DNA from: Flavobacteriaceae bacterium
GTDB lineage: Bacteria; Bacteroidota; Bacteroidia; Flavobacteriales; Flavobacteriaceae
DNA length: 64,000 nt
Assembly (NCBI GenBank): GCA_002702745.1
Contig: PABM01000031.1
Location: 1 to 64,000 of the forward strand
Reading direction: 5' to 3'
This document shows positions 57,238 to 64,000 of this stretch, piece after piece. How positions within the stretch are numbered: position 1 is the stretch's first letter; each line of letters opens with the position of its first letter. A program made the position numbers and the translations under genes. The notes beneath the pieces are model-generated. The model saw nothing but the letters and a program-made list of their open reading frames with translations, had not been told where the DNA came from and made no database searches.

Positions 57238-58188
57238 TTAGTTGTTATTTTCGATATTCTTGTATGCGTCAACTATCTTCTTGACTAATTTATTCCTAAT
57301 AACATCAGATTCGTCCAAATGAACAATACCAACACCAGGTGTATTTTTTAAAATTAATATAGCTTCTTTAATTCCGGAAATAGCATTTCTTGGTAAATCA
57401 ACCTGTCCTGGATCACCAGTGATAATAAACTTCGCATTTTTTCCCATTCGTGTTAAAAACATTTTCATCTGTGAGTGAGTTGTATTTTGACCTTCATCTA
57501 AAATAACAAATGCGTTGTCAAGTGTTCTACCTCTCATAAATGCCAAAGGAGCTATTTGTATCACTTCATCCTCCATATATTTTTTTAACTTTTCAGATGG
57601 AATCATATCTTTTAAAGAATCGTATAATGGCTGCATGTAAGGATCTAATTTTTCTTTTAAATCACCAGGCAAAAAACCAAGATTTTCTCCTGCTTCAATA
57701 GCAGGTCTTGTCAAAATAATTCTTTTAACATTTTTATTTTTTAAAGCTTTAACAGCCAATGCAATTCCAGTATAAGTTTTTCCGGTTCCGGCAGGACCGA
57801 TTGCGAATACCATATCGTTCTTATGGACACTATCAATAATTTTTCTTTGATTTAAAGTTCTTGCTTTAATAACTTTCCCACTCACACCATGCAAAATTGG
57901 TTTATGACTATCACTTGACGTTTCCAACTCTAAATCAGACTTTGTAAGTAGAGTTTCGATCTCATTATCGGAAAGGATATTGTATTTTAAGAAATAATTA
58001 ATGATTTTTTGAATTCTAATTTCAAGTTCCGAAAGATCCTCGCAATTTCCGTAGGCCTTTATTTGGCTGCCTCGAGCGACAATTTTAACGTTTGGGAAAT
58101 TATTTTTTAAAACTTTGATATTCTTATTTTGAGGACCAAAGAAATCCTTTGGATCAATGCTTTCAATTTTAATTACTTTCTCTTCCAA
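57238..58188 (-). CDS. PhoH family P-loop ATPase
   Basis: Cytoplasmic PhoH-like protein with Walker A GPAGTGKTYTGIA near residue 130, and Walker B VILDEGQNT near 230, where FVILDEGQNTTHSQMKM is the family signature. N-terminal about 110 residues form a KH-like domain. PhoH2-type relatives are RNA helicase/nucleases; here only the ATPase is present. 316 aa. Start is TTG; an in-frame stop lies shortly upstream and no ATG is available before the conserved region. Confidence 0.93.
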   Translation of the reverse strand: MEEKVIKIESIDPKDFFGPQNKNIKVLKNNFPNVKIVARGSQIKAYGNCEDLSELEIRIQKIINYFLKYNILSDNEIETLLTKSDLELETSSDSHKPILHGVSGKVIKARTLNQRKIIDSVHKNDMVFAIGPAGTGKTYTGIALAVKALKNKNVKRIILTRPAIEAGENLGFLPGDLKEKLDPYMQPLYDSLKDMIPSEKLKKYMEDEVIQIAPLAFMRGRTLDNAFVILDEGQNTTHSQMKMFLTRMGKNAKFIITGDPGQVDLPRNAISGIKEAILILKNTPGVGIVHLDESDVIRNKLVKKIVDAYKNIENNN

Positions 58189-58286
58189 ATTTTTAAATGT
58201 TATTAATCAAAATATAATTTTCTAGATTACTAAATCTAAAATACGTAATTTCATAACCACTTACATTATTAAATATTAACAATTTA

Positions 58287-59117
58287 ATGTCGATAATTAC
58301 TCTAATTACTGATTTCGGAAATAAAGATCATTTTGTTGCTAAAATTAAAGGGGATATCCATAGAAGTTTTGATAAAGCTAAAATTGTTGATATTTCTAAT
58401 AATGTATCTCCCTTTAACATAATGGAAGCAGCCTATATTCTTGAAAATACTTACAAAAGTTTTCCAGAAAATTCTGTACACATAATTGATGTTGATTCTG
58501 AAAAAACAATTGAAAAAAAACACATTGTTGTGTGTCTTGATAATCATTTTTTTATTTCTGCTGATAATGGTATTTTGAGTATTTTATGCCAAAATATTAA
58601 CCCGGAAAAAATATTTGAAATTAGAATTCATAATGAGTCTAATCAAATTGACTCAAGCTCCAAAATATTTTCTGAAGTTGCTTCTCATTTAGCTAAAGGA
58701 GGTAAACCAGAACTTATTGGTAAAGAAATTACAGAAATAAAATCTGTGAAGAATCTAAAACCTTTTGTCAATGAAGACCAGAGTCAAATCGTATCCAGCG
58801 TAATCTACATTGATAATTTTGGAAATGTGGTAACCAACTTAAAGAGGAATGTTTTTGAAGAAATCAGAAAAGGGAGATCATTTGAAATTTCGGTAAGAAA
58901 TTATAAATTCAAAAAAATATATAACAAATACACTGAAATTGTTAATTATAATGTTCCATTAAATCAAAGAAATGATGAAGGAAAAGGAATGGTTGTTTTT
59001 AATTCTAGTGAATTCCTACAAATCTCCATTTACAGAAGTAATCCTCAAAATGTTGGAACTGCTTCATCATTGATGGGGCTAAAGATTTATGATTCTGTTA
59101 CTATTTCATTTAATTAA
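58287..59117 (+). CDS. SAM hydroxide adenosyltransferase (DUF62 family)
   Basis: Member of the SAM-dependent chlorinase/fluorinase family, which in ordinary bacteria hydrolyses SAM to adenosine and methionine. Family segments are LITDFGNKDHFVAKIKGDI at residue 6, SADNGILSIL near 92, and YIDNFGNVVTNL near 172. Length 276 aa is normal. The conserved members that use water lack the halide pocket; nothing here suggests halogenation. Divergent from phoH, followed by dnaN after 79 nt. Confidence 0.88.
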   Translation: MSIITLITDFGNKDHFVAKIKGDIHRSFDKAKIVDISNNVSPFNIMEAAYILENTYKSFPENSVHIIDVDSEKTIEKKHIVVCLDNHFFISADNGILSILCQNINPEKIFEIRIHNESNQIDSSSKIFSEVASHLAKGGKPELIGKEITEIKSVKNLKPFVNEDQSQIVSSVIYIDNFGNVVTNLKRNVFEEIRKGRSFEISVRNYKFKKIYNKYTEIVNYNVPLNQRNDEGKGMVVFNSSEFLQISIYRSNPQNVGTASSLMGLKIYDSVTISFN

Positions 59118-59162
59118 AATCCTATGTTAATAAGTTTATTTAAGAATAATTTATCAATATGA

Positions 59163-59170
59163 TATATTTG
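59163..59170 (+). promoter_or_regulatory. candidate -7 box for dnaN
   Basis: TATATTTG ends 26 nt before the dnaN ATG and matches TAnnTTTG. No -33 box is visible. Confidence 0.35.
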
Positions 59171-59196
59171 TTGTTGTTATTATCTAATTAAATCAT

Positions 59197-60312
59197 ATGA
59201 AATTCATTGTATCAAGTAGTACCCTACTGAAAAAGCTGCAAATTTTGGGTGGTGTAATAAATACATCTAACACAATTCCAGTATTAGATCACTTCTTATT
59301 TGACCTAGATAGCTCTACACTAAAGATTACATCAAGCGATCTTGAAACTACAATGATTTCATCAATCGAAGTTGATAGTTCAAGTAAAGGATCTGTAGCA
59401 ATTCCTTCAAAACTTTTAATCGACACATTAAAAACCTTTCCTGAACAACCTCTAACATTTACTGTAGAAGACAATAATACTGTTGAAATCAGTTCAAATC
59501 ACGGAAAGTACGCGCTAGCCTACACTGAGGGAGATCAGTTTCCAAAAACCATAACATTAGACAATCCATCAAGCACTAAGATTTCAAGTATTGTTTTAGC
59601 TAAAGCCATAAATTCAACCATTTTTGCATCAGGAAATGATGATTTGAGACCAGTGATGAGTGGTGTTTTTTTTCAGTTAAGCTCTGATAATCTGATTTTT
59701 GTAGCAACGGATGCACATAAGTTAGTAAAGTACAAGAGAAACGATATTAAAGCTACTACACTTGCAGAATTTATAATGCCAAAAAAACCTCTTAATCTTC
59801 TTAAGAATATTATTGATAATGACCACGAGGTTACAATTGAATATAATAATTCTAATGCTAAATTTGATATGGATGGGTTGACGGTAATTTGTAGACTTAT
59901 TGATGGGCAGTACCCCAATTATGAAGCTGTAATTCCTAACGAAAATCCAAATGTTTTAACAATAGACAGATCTTTATTGTTAAGTTCTTTGAAAAGAGTT
60001 TCAATATTTTCAAATAAAACAACTCATCAAGTAAGGTTAAAGATTGCTGGTGCCGAATTAAATATTTCTGCTGAAGATGTCGACTTTAGCAATAAAGCTG
60101 AAGAGAGACTAACCTGTGACTATAAAGGTGAAGATATTGAAATTGGTTTTAATTCCCGATTCCTTATCGAAATGACTAATAATTTAAATTGTAAAGAAGT
60201 CAAGCTTGAAATGAGTTTACCTAACAGAGCTGGTATTCTAAGACCACTTGATGGATACTCTGATGATGAAGAATTAATTATGTTAGTAATGCCTGTAATG
60301 CTTAATAACTAA
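59197..60312 (+). CDS. dnaN: DNA polymerase III beta sliding clamp
   Basis: Ring-shaped processivity clamp. The three repeated clamp domains are seen: MKFIVSSSTLLKKLQILGGV opens domain I, AKAINSTIFASGNDDLRPVM in domain II (about 131-150), and the C-terminal ending LIMLVMPVMLNN provides the conserved pocket side of domain III. Full length at 371 aa. dnaA and recF are not next to it, so this is not evidence for the replication origin. Confidence 0.96.
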   Translation: MKFIVSSSTLLKKLQILGGVINTSNTIPVLDHFLFDLDSSTLKITSSDLETTMISSIEVDSSSKGSVAIPSKLLIDTLKTFPEQPLTFTVEDNNTVEISSNHGKYALAYTEGDQFPKTITLDNPSSTKISSIVLAKAINSTIFASGNDDLRPVMSGVFFQLSSDNLIFVATDAHKLVKYKRNDIKATTLAEFIMPKKPLNLLKNIIDNDHEVTIEYNNSNAKFDMDGLTVICRLIDGQYPNYEAVIPNENPNVLTIDRSLLLSSLKRVSIFSNKTTHQVRLKIAGAELNISAEDVDFSNKAEERLTCDYKGEDIEIGFNSRFLIEMTNNLNCKEVKLEMSLPNRAGILRPLDGYSDDEELIMLVMPVMLNN

Positions 60313-60313
60313 G

Positions 60314-60964
60314 CTATTTTTTGAAAACAACAAGTTTGGCCTTGTAACCCGTTGATATTAACCACTTTTTATTTGACAACTGTTTTCCAAATTCATCCAT
60401 AACAATAAGTTGAGCTGTATTTGGACTTGATTCTCCTTCGTTTAATGCAATGAAATCGATATTGTTATAGCCATCATCTAAATCAACGTCTACAACATAA
60501 AAAACCGATGATAATAAAATATTAGGATGTAAAACTGCTCCATTAATCATTAGTCTTATTCTATCTCCATCAACATATTCATGATCTCTACATTTTATAA
60601 TAATATAATCCGATTCTGTTTCAAGATCACCCAAATAAAAGTCTTTACTAAATTTTGATTTATTAATATTTCCCTCGTTAAAGGTTTGACGTATTTTCCA
60701 TGTTGGTGTGACTAAATCAGTTTTACCCGTTATATCAACTTCCTGTTTATTTGAAGTAATATCAAAATCTAGATTATAATCAAAAAATTTTTTTGGATTT
60801 TTTTTAGTAAGTCCAATTGGTGAAATTCTTTTAAGATTAAATGTCTCTTTATTTATACTATTTGTATCTAAAGATTTTATTTTCAATGACTTAATTGCAG
60901 TTTCCTGAGCAAATGAATTAATAACTAAAAAAAGAAATAAAAATAATATTTTGTTAAACCTCAT
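60314..60964 (-). CDS. conserved secreted protein of unknown function
   Basis: A 216-aa protein with a signal peptide (MRFNKILFLFLFLVINSFAQ). The central block IIKCRDHEYVDGDRIRLMIN, near residue 123, and the later EGESSPNTAQLIVMDEFGK look like a beta-sandwich with conserved acidic turns. I have seen similar hypothetical proteins in Flavobacteria, but it matches no family I can name. Convergent with dnaN with 1 nt between. Confidence 0.75.
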   Translation of the reverse strand: MRFNKILFLFLFLVINSFAQETAIKSLKIKSLDTNSINKETFNLKRISPIGLTKKNPKKFFDYNLDFDITSNKQEVDITGKTDLVTPTWKIRQTFNEGNINKSKFSKDFYLGDLETESDYIIIKCRDHEYVDGDRIRLMINGAVLHPNILLSSVFYVVDVDLDDGYNNIDFIALNEGESSPNTAQLIVMDEFGKQLSNKKWLISTGYKAKLVVFKK

Positions 60965-60984
60965 TTTTCAAAAATAATCTTAAA

Positions 60985-60992
60985 CAAAGATA
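60985..60992 (-). promoter_or_regulatory. candidate -7 box for the secreted protein
   Basis: TATCTTTG on the minus strand, 20 nt upstream of the ATG, matches TAnnTTTG. Confidence 0.3.
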
Positions 60993-61068
60993 TTTAAAAT
61001 GATTGTCTGATTTTAAAATATTAAAGTTATCTTAACAACTATGAAGATAAATTAAACTAAATAAATTC

Positions 61069-61875
61069 TTGGAGACATTTGAACTATTAGGGTTTTTTGG
61101 AGCATTTATGGTTGGTCTAATTTTAGGGTTGATTGGTAGTGGTGGATCTATACTTTCGGTCCCGATTCTTGTGTATTTGTTTGGAATAAACCCAATTACT
61201 GCTACAGCCTATTCCCTATTCATAGTTGGCACTACATCTTTAATTGGTTCAATTAAGAATTTAAGAAATAAATTGATTAACTATTCAACAACATTATTAT
61301 TTTCATTTTCAGCTGTTATCACCGTTTATTTAACAAGAAAATACCTTATACATTTGATTCCTGAGACCATAATAGACTCAGATTTGATATTTCTTAGTAA
61401 AAATCAATTAATAATGCTTCTGTTCTCGTTACTTATGCTAGTAGCAGGTTTTTTAATGATAAAGAGAACCCCTAAAACCATTGTAGGGTTAAAACAAACC
61501 AGAACAATAGCTCCAAATAAATTCTTAATTTTTACAGAAGGGTCGTTAATAGGTTTTTTGACAGGTTTGGTAGGTGCTGGTGGCGGATTTATAATTATCC
61601 CTATTCTTGTAATTCTTTCTGATTTAAGAATGAAAGCAGCTATTGCAACTTCACTAGCGATAATCTCATTAAAATCATTAATTGGTTTTATAGGGGATGT
61701 TCAAAATCTTAGAATTGATTGGATATTTTTACTATTATTCACCTCAGTTTCTGTAATCGGAATATTTATCGGTCAATTATTTTCACAGAAAGTCCCTGAA
61801 AATAAACTAAAAATGGTTTTCGGTTTATTTGTAATTATTATAGGAATTAGTATTCTATTTATTGAACTTACTTAG
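61069..61875 (+). CDS. TSUP family permease (TauE/SafE-like)
   Basis: A 268-aa membrane protein with eight or so hydrophobic segments and the family's internal repeat: GLIGSGGSILSVPILVYLFG near residue 20, and GLVGAGGGFIIIPILVIL near 164. TSUP members export sulfite, sulfoacetate or other organosulfonates; which is unknown here. Begins with TTG, with family resemblance from the first residues. Its last codons overlap a small ORF on the other strand. Confidence 0.88.
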   Translation: METFELLGFFGAFMVGLILGLIGSGGSILSVPILVYLFGINPITATAYSLFIVGTTSLIGSIKNLRNKLINYSTTLLFSFSAVITVYLTRKYLIHLIPETIIDSDLIFLSKNQLIMLLFSLLMLVAGFLMIKRTPKTIVGLKQTRTIAPNKFLIFTEGSLIGFLTGLVGAGGGFIIIPILVILSDLRMKAAIATSLAIISLKSLIGFIGDVQNLRIDWIFLLLFTSVSVIGIFIGQLFSQKVPENKLKMVFGLFVIIIGISILFIELT

Positions 61876-61996
61876 ATTTTTTTCCGAGCGCAAAGCCCAG
61901 GGGAAGAACGAGTAATAAAGCATAAAATTTGAATAGTAATCCAATCAGCGGCACAATTATCATAAGCAAAATCCAAAAATTTTTATTTTTTATCAA
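61868..61996 (-). CDS. possible 42-residue membrane protein
   Basis: A short reading frame starting at TTG, 3 nt after the RidA-like stop and in the same frame, or at an ATG 11 codons later. The translation has one strongly hydrophobic stretch (MIIVPLIGLLFKFYALLLVL) and a charged C terminus (GKKSK). It fills an otherwise gene-free gap, and overlaps the TSUP gene tail-to-tail by 8 nt. No family recognised; it could be a chance frame. Confidence 0.4.
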   Translation of the reverse strand: MIKNKNFWILLMIIVPLIGLLFKFYALLLVLPLGFALGKKSK

Positions 61997-61999
61997 GAT

Positions 62000-62494
62000 T
62001 TAATTTTTTTTGATTGCCATACACTCAATTTCTAACTTAGCTTCTAAAGCTAAACCACTCCCTGCAAAAGCACTTCTGGCAGGTAATTTTTGGGGGTTAA
62101 AAAACTTCTTATACTCTTGACTCATTAAGGGCCAATCTTTTATGTCTGAGAGCATACAAGTACATTTAAAAATATCATCCATTGATCCCCCCATTTTTTC
62201 AAGTTTATTTTTGATGTTAGTTAATGTTTGTCTAGTTTCAGCTTCAATACCTCCATCGATTAGTGTACCATCAGGAAGTGTTCCTATTTCGCCGGATAGA
62301 AAAATGATACCATTAACCACTGTGGCTTCAGAAAATGGATATCCACGGTCAATATTTTCTTGAGAATTTATAAACTCTATAGTATTTAAATTTGAGTTTG
62401 AATTATTGGCTTTAACATCCTTATTACCAACTTTTAAGGAAATACAGGAATTAAAAATTAAAAAGATTAATAAAAAAACATAATTAACCTTCAT
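62000..62494 (-). CDS. RidA-family protein with export signal
   Basis: RidA/YjgF-fold protein whose cytosolic relatives hydrolyse reactive enamines and imines. The family arginine is in LPARSAFAGS near residue 143, and IFLSGEIGTLPDGTL near 60 is typical. Unusually the N terminus (MKVNYVFLLIFLIFNSC) is a signal peptide ending in a lipobox-like Cys, implying an exported lipoprotein. I start at this methionine, 11 nt inside the upstream membrane gene; a longer frame loses the signal-peptide form. Confidence 0.85.
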   Translation of the reverse strand: MKVNYVFLLIFLIFNSCISLKVGNKDVKANNSNSNLNTIEFINSQENIDRGYPFSEATVVNGIIFLSGEIGTLPDGTLIDGGIEAETRQTLTNIKNKLEKMGGSMDDIFKCTCMLSDIKDWPLMSQEYKKFFNPQKLPARSAFAGSGLALEAKLEIECMAIKKN

Positions 62495-63008
62495 GATTTT
62501 CAAATTTAGAGTTATTAAATACCAGGAATACAAAAATTAGTATTCCAATTGATGAGACTATAGTGGTTAAAATTCCAGAGTTTGATAAAACTATATAATC
62601 TGAAACAATATCAAACAGAACCAAAGCTAAGAAAACCTGTTTTCTTTGATCATAAAAGAGCGCAGAGATTCTTTTATAATATGTGGCTAATCCAAACCAA
62701 ATTGCAGGAATTACACTCAAGACAAATAATAGTATCCATCCAAAAGTGAATGAGTTTAGAAAGTCGTTTAAATAAAATTCTGGATTATCAACAATTTTCT
62801 TAGCTAACTCATCACCAAAGGCTTGTATCGCCATCTGATTTTCAAGTGACGGATCAGAAATATCAAAATTTCCTAAGGATGTAAAATATGATGTCCATTT
62901 TGAAATTAATGTAATAATTAAAGGGATTGAAAGAACTATTGTAAACAATGTTCTTAAAAAAAAGATTGTACCGCTGATAGTTCCAGCGAAAGAAAAAAAT
63001 TTTTTCAT
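62484..63008 (-). CDS. membrane protein of unknown function
   Basis: A 174-aa protein with about four hydrophobic segments (residues 12-32, 79-101, 116-132, 140-158) and an acidic extracytoplasmic loop between the first two. No family recognised. I start at MKKFFSFAG; the longer frame overlaps the upstream DUF1295 gene. It shares 11 nt with the RidA-like gene, so they are co-translated. Confidence 0.7.
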   Translation of the reverse strand: MKKFFSFAGTISGTIFFLRTLFTIVLSIPLIITLISKWTSYFTSLGNFDISDPSLENQMAIQAFGDELAKKIVDNPEFYLNDFLNSFTFGWILLFVLSVIPAIWFGLATYYKRISALFYDQRKQVFLALVLFDIVSDYIVLSNSGILTTIVSSIGILIFVFLVFNNSKFENHEG

Positions 63009-63033
63009 GGTTAGTTTTTTACAAAAATCAAAA

Positions 63034-63879
63034 TTAACCAAAAATTCTAAAAAAAAGCCTAGGTGTATTTTTTAAATATTCTTTGTAAGAATCAAGATGT
63101 CCCCATTTTTTATCTCCTTGATTTTCAAGTATTCTAATTCCAGAGATGTAAACTAACAAAATATATACAAAGATTGGTGAAATCAATGTTAAGTACTGTA
63201 AATCTTGAAGTGATGAAAATGACATAACTGCCACTCCAAACCATAACAATATTTCACCCAAGTAATTAGGGTGTCTTGAATAAGACCATAACCCAGTTGA
63301 AATAAATTTACCCTTATTATTTACGTTTTTTCTAAAAACTGTTTTTTGATGATCTGCAATAACTTCGATTATGAAACCTAAAATAAATATCAGTAATCCA
63401 ATATAAAATACATTATTCATTATTATTCCAGAATATGAAGAAAGAGCAGTTAAAACACATAACAAACACATTGAAACCCACATTCCTTGAAGAGTCCAAG
63501 TCATAAAAAATCTTGTAAAATTTGTTTTAATTTCTCTAAATCTTCTATCCTCTCCAGCTTTATGAATTCTCATAAATAAGAAAGAACCAAGTCTTATTGC
63601 CCAAATGGCAACACAGGAAACAATCACATAATCAGAAATTTTTCCTGAGTCAGTAATGTACATAGCAGCAAGGATAGCTGTTAAATAAGTGATACTACCT
63701 GTTAAATCAAAAAACTTTTCAGTTTGAAAAATATAAGCAGGAATAAAACATATCCATTGAATTGAAAAAATCAATAAAATTAAATTTTTCACAAGTTGTA
63801 AATCTGTCAATAATGCAATTTGAAAAGGAATGTAAAAAGCTATAATTGAAGATAAGATGTTAAATAAATGATTCTTCAT
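63034..63879 (-). CDS. DUF1295 family membrane protein (steroid 5-alpha-reductase-like)
   Basis: A 281-aa polytopic membrane protein. The C-terminal segment SRHPNYLGEILLWFGVA near residue 205 is the hallmark shared by DUF1295, steroid 5-alpha-reductases and isoprenylcysteine methyltransferases, forming the cofactor-binding site. FRKNVNNKGKFISTGLWSY precedes it. The substrate is unknown. Its ATG overlaps the stop of the partial upstream gene as ATGA. Confidence 0.88.
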   Translation of the reverse strand: MKNHLFNILSSIIAFYIPFQIALLTDLQLVKNLILLIFSIQWICFIPAYIFQTEKFFDLTGSITYLTAILAAMYITDSGKISDYVIVSCVAIWAIRLGSFLFMRIHKAGEDRRFREIKTNFTRFFMTWTLQGMWVSMCLLCVLTALSSYSGIIMNNVFYIGLLIFILGFIIEVIADHQKTVFRKNVNNKGKFISTGLWSYSRHPNYLGEILLWFGVAVMSFSSLQDLQYLTLISPIFVYILLVYISGIRILENQGDKKWGHLDSYKEYLKNTPRLFFRIFG

Positions 63880-64000
63880 TTTAATAAAATATAAGTGATA
63901 AAAAGTAATAAATACACCCCTAAATACAATCTGTATTTATTTCTTGTTATAATATAATCTTTATTCTGTGGAAAAATATTAAAAAACAACCCTTTTAATT
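63876..64000 (-). CDS. 3' end of a gene running off the window edge
   Basis: An open frame of 40 codons enters from the right edge and ends with TGA overlapping the DUF1295 ATG (ATGA). The visible C terminus has a charged stretch (FPQNKDYIITRNKYRLYLG) then a hydrophobic segment (VYLLLFITYILLK), suggesting the last helix of a membrane protein. Too little is present to name it. Confidence 0.5.
   Translation of the reverse strand, partial: LKGLFFNIFPQNKDYIITRNKYRLYLGVYLLLFITYILLK

Noticed and set aside
59120..59196. Replication origin next to dnaN
   Set aside because: dnaA and recF are absent, the spacer is short, and no cluster of DnaA boxes was seen.

Overview
The window is a dense, AT-rich stretch of chromosome from a member of the Bacteroidota, most probably a marine flavobacterium with a streamlined genome. 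The evidence is gene content: a type IX secretion protein (PorQ), ClpC, RNase Y, a PgpH-like HD protein, an M23 peptidase/TonB-dependent receptor pair, and small families I know only from Bacteroidota (DUF3822, DUF4294, DUF6452, DUF6048). Shine-Dalgarno sequences are largely absent, the Bacteroidota -7 box TAnnTTTG recurs upstream of genes, and TTG starts are frequent. I see no IS element, prophage, CRISPR array or toxin-antitoxin pair. The window reads as core genome with very short spacers and many overlapping gene ends.

Layout. 1-8.0 kb: tRNA-Ser(GCU), PgpH-like phosphodiesterase, thiolase, NlpC/P60 hydrolase, and gyrA with a co-transcribed TPR protein. 8.2-16.8 kb: clpC, hutH, gcvT, a YebC-family regulator, acyltransferase, kdsB and a RecD-like helicase. 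16.9-21 kb: a membrane protein, DUF3822 and rsmD in a tight operon, then rnpB (RNase P RNA) on the minus strand and dnaX. 21-31.2 kb: a minus-strand run, in transcription order lon, porQ, cmk, rpsA, terminator, pyrR, pyrB, rnz, pdxH, ppx-like. 31.3-38.3 kb: MFS transporter, msrB, lpd, aroQ, xerD, rny, a 6S-like RNA, zapA and a coiled-coil protein. 38.4-51.1 kb: M23 peptidase/TonB receptor, cysteine desulfurase, rocD, rlmD with two envelope proteins, a THUMP methyltransferase, DUF4294, an M42 peptidase and a Nudix hydrolase. 51.1-58.2 kb: a six-gene minus-strand run (phoH, purC, AGCS symporter, DUF4212, acetate symporter, acs). 58.3-64 kb: SAM hydrolase, dnaN, a secreted protein, a TSUP permease, a 42-codon membrane ORF, an exported RidA-like protein, membrane proteins and a partial gene cut by the window edge.

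The genes work together in recognisable sets: replication and topology (gyrA, dnaX, dnaN, xerD), RNA processing and rRNA modification (rnpB, rny, rnz, rsmD, rlmD, THUMP methyltransferase), pyrimidine supply (cmk, pyrR, pyrB), proteolysis (clpC, lon, M42), envelope building (kdsB, acyltransferase, M23, TonB receptor, porQ), and amino-acid and acetate use (hutH, gcvT, rocD, AGCS, ActP-like, acs).

The most interesting signal is an uninterrupted run of 12 A residues in dnaX, exactly at the expected boundary between the ATPase/collar part and the tau-specific part, with a stop codon almost immediately in both shifted frames. It looks like a slippage site that would make a short gamma-like subunit. 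The same protein lacks the usual zinc-binding module. Other points worth checking are a DUF3822/membrane-protein pair that may be a PilM/PilN-like module, a 6S-like RNA with two mutually exclusive pairings, an rsmD stop codon placed in the loop of the rnpB terminator, and -7 boxes so close to start codons that leaderless mRNAs are likely.
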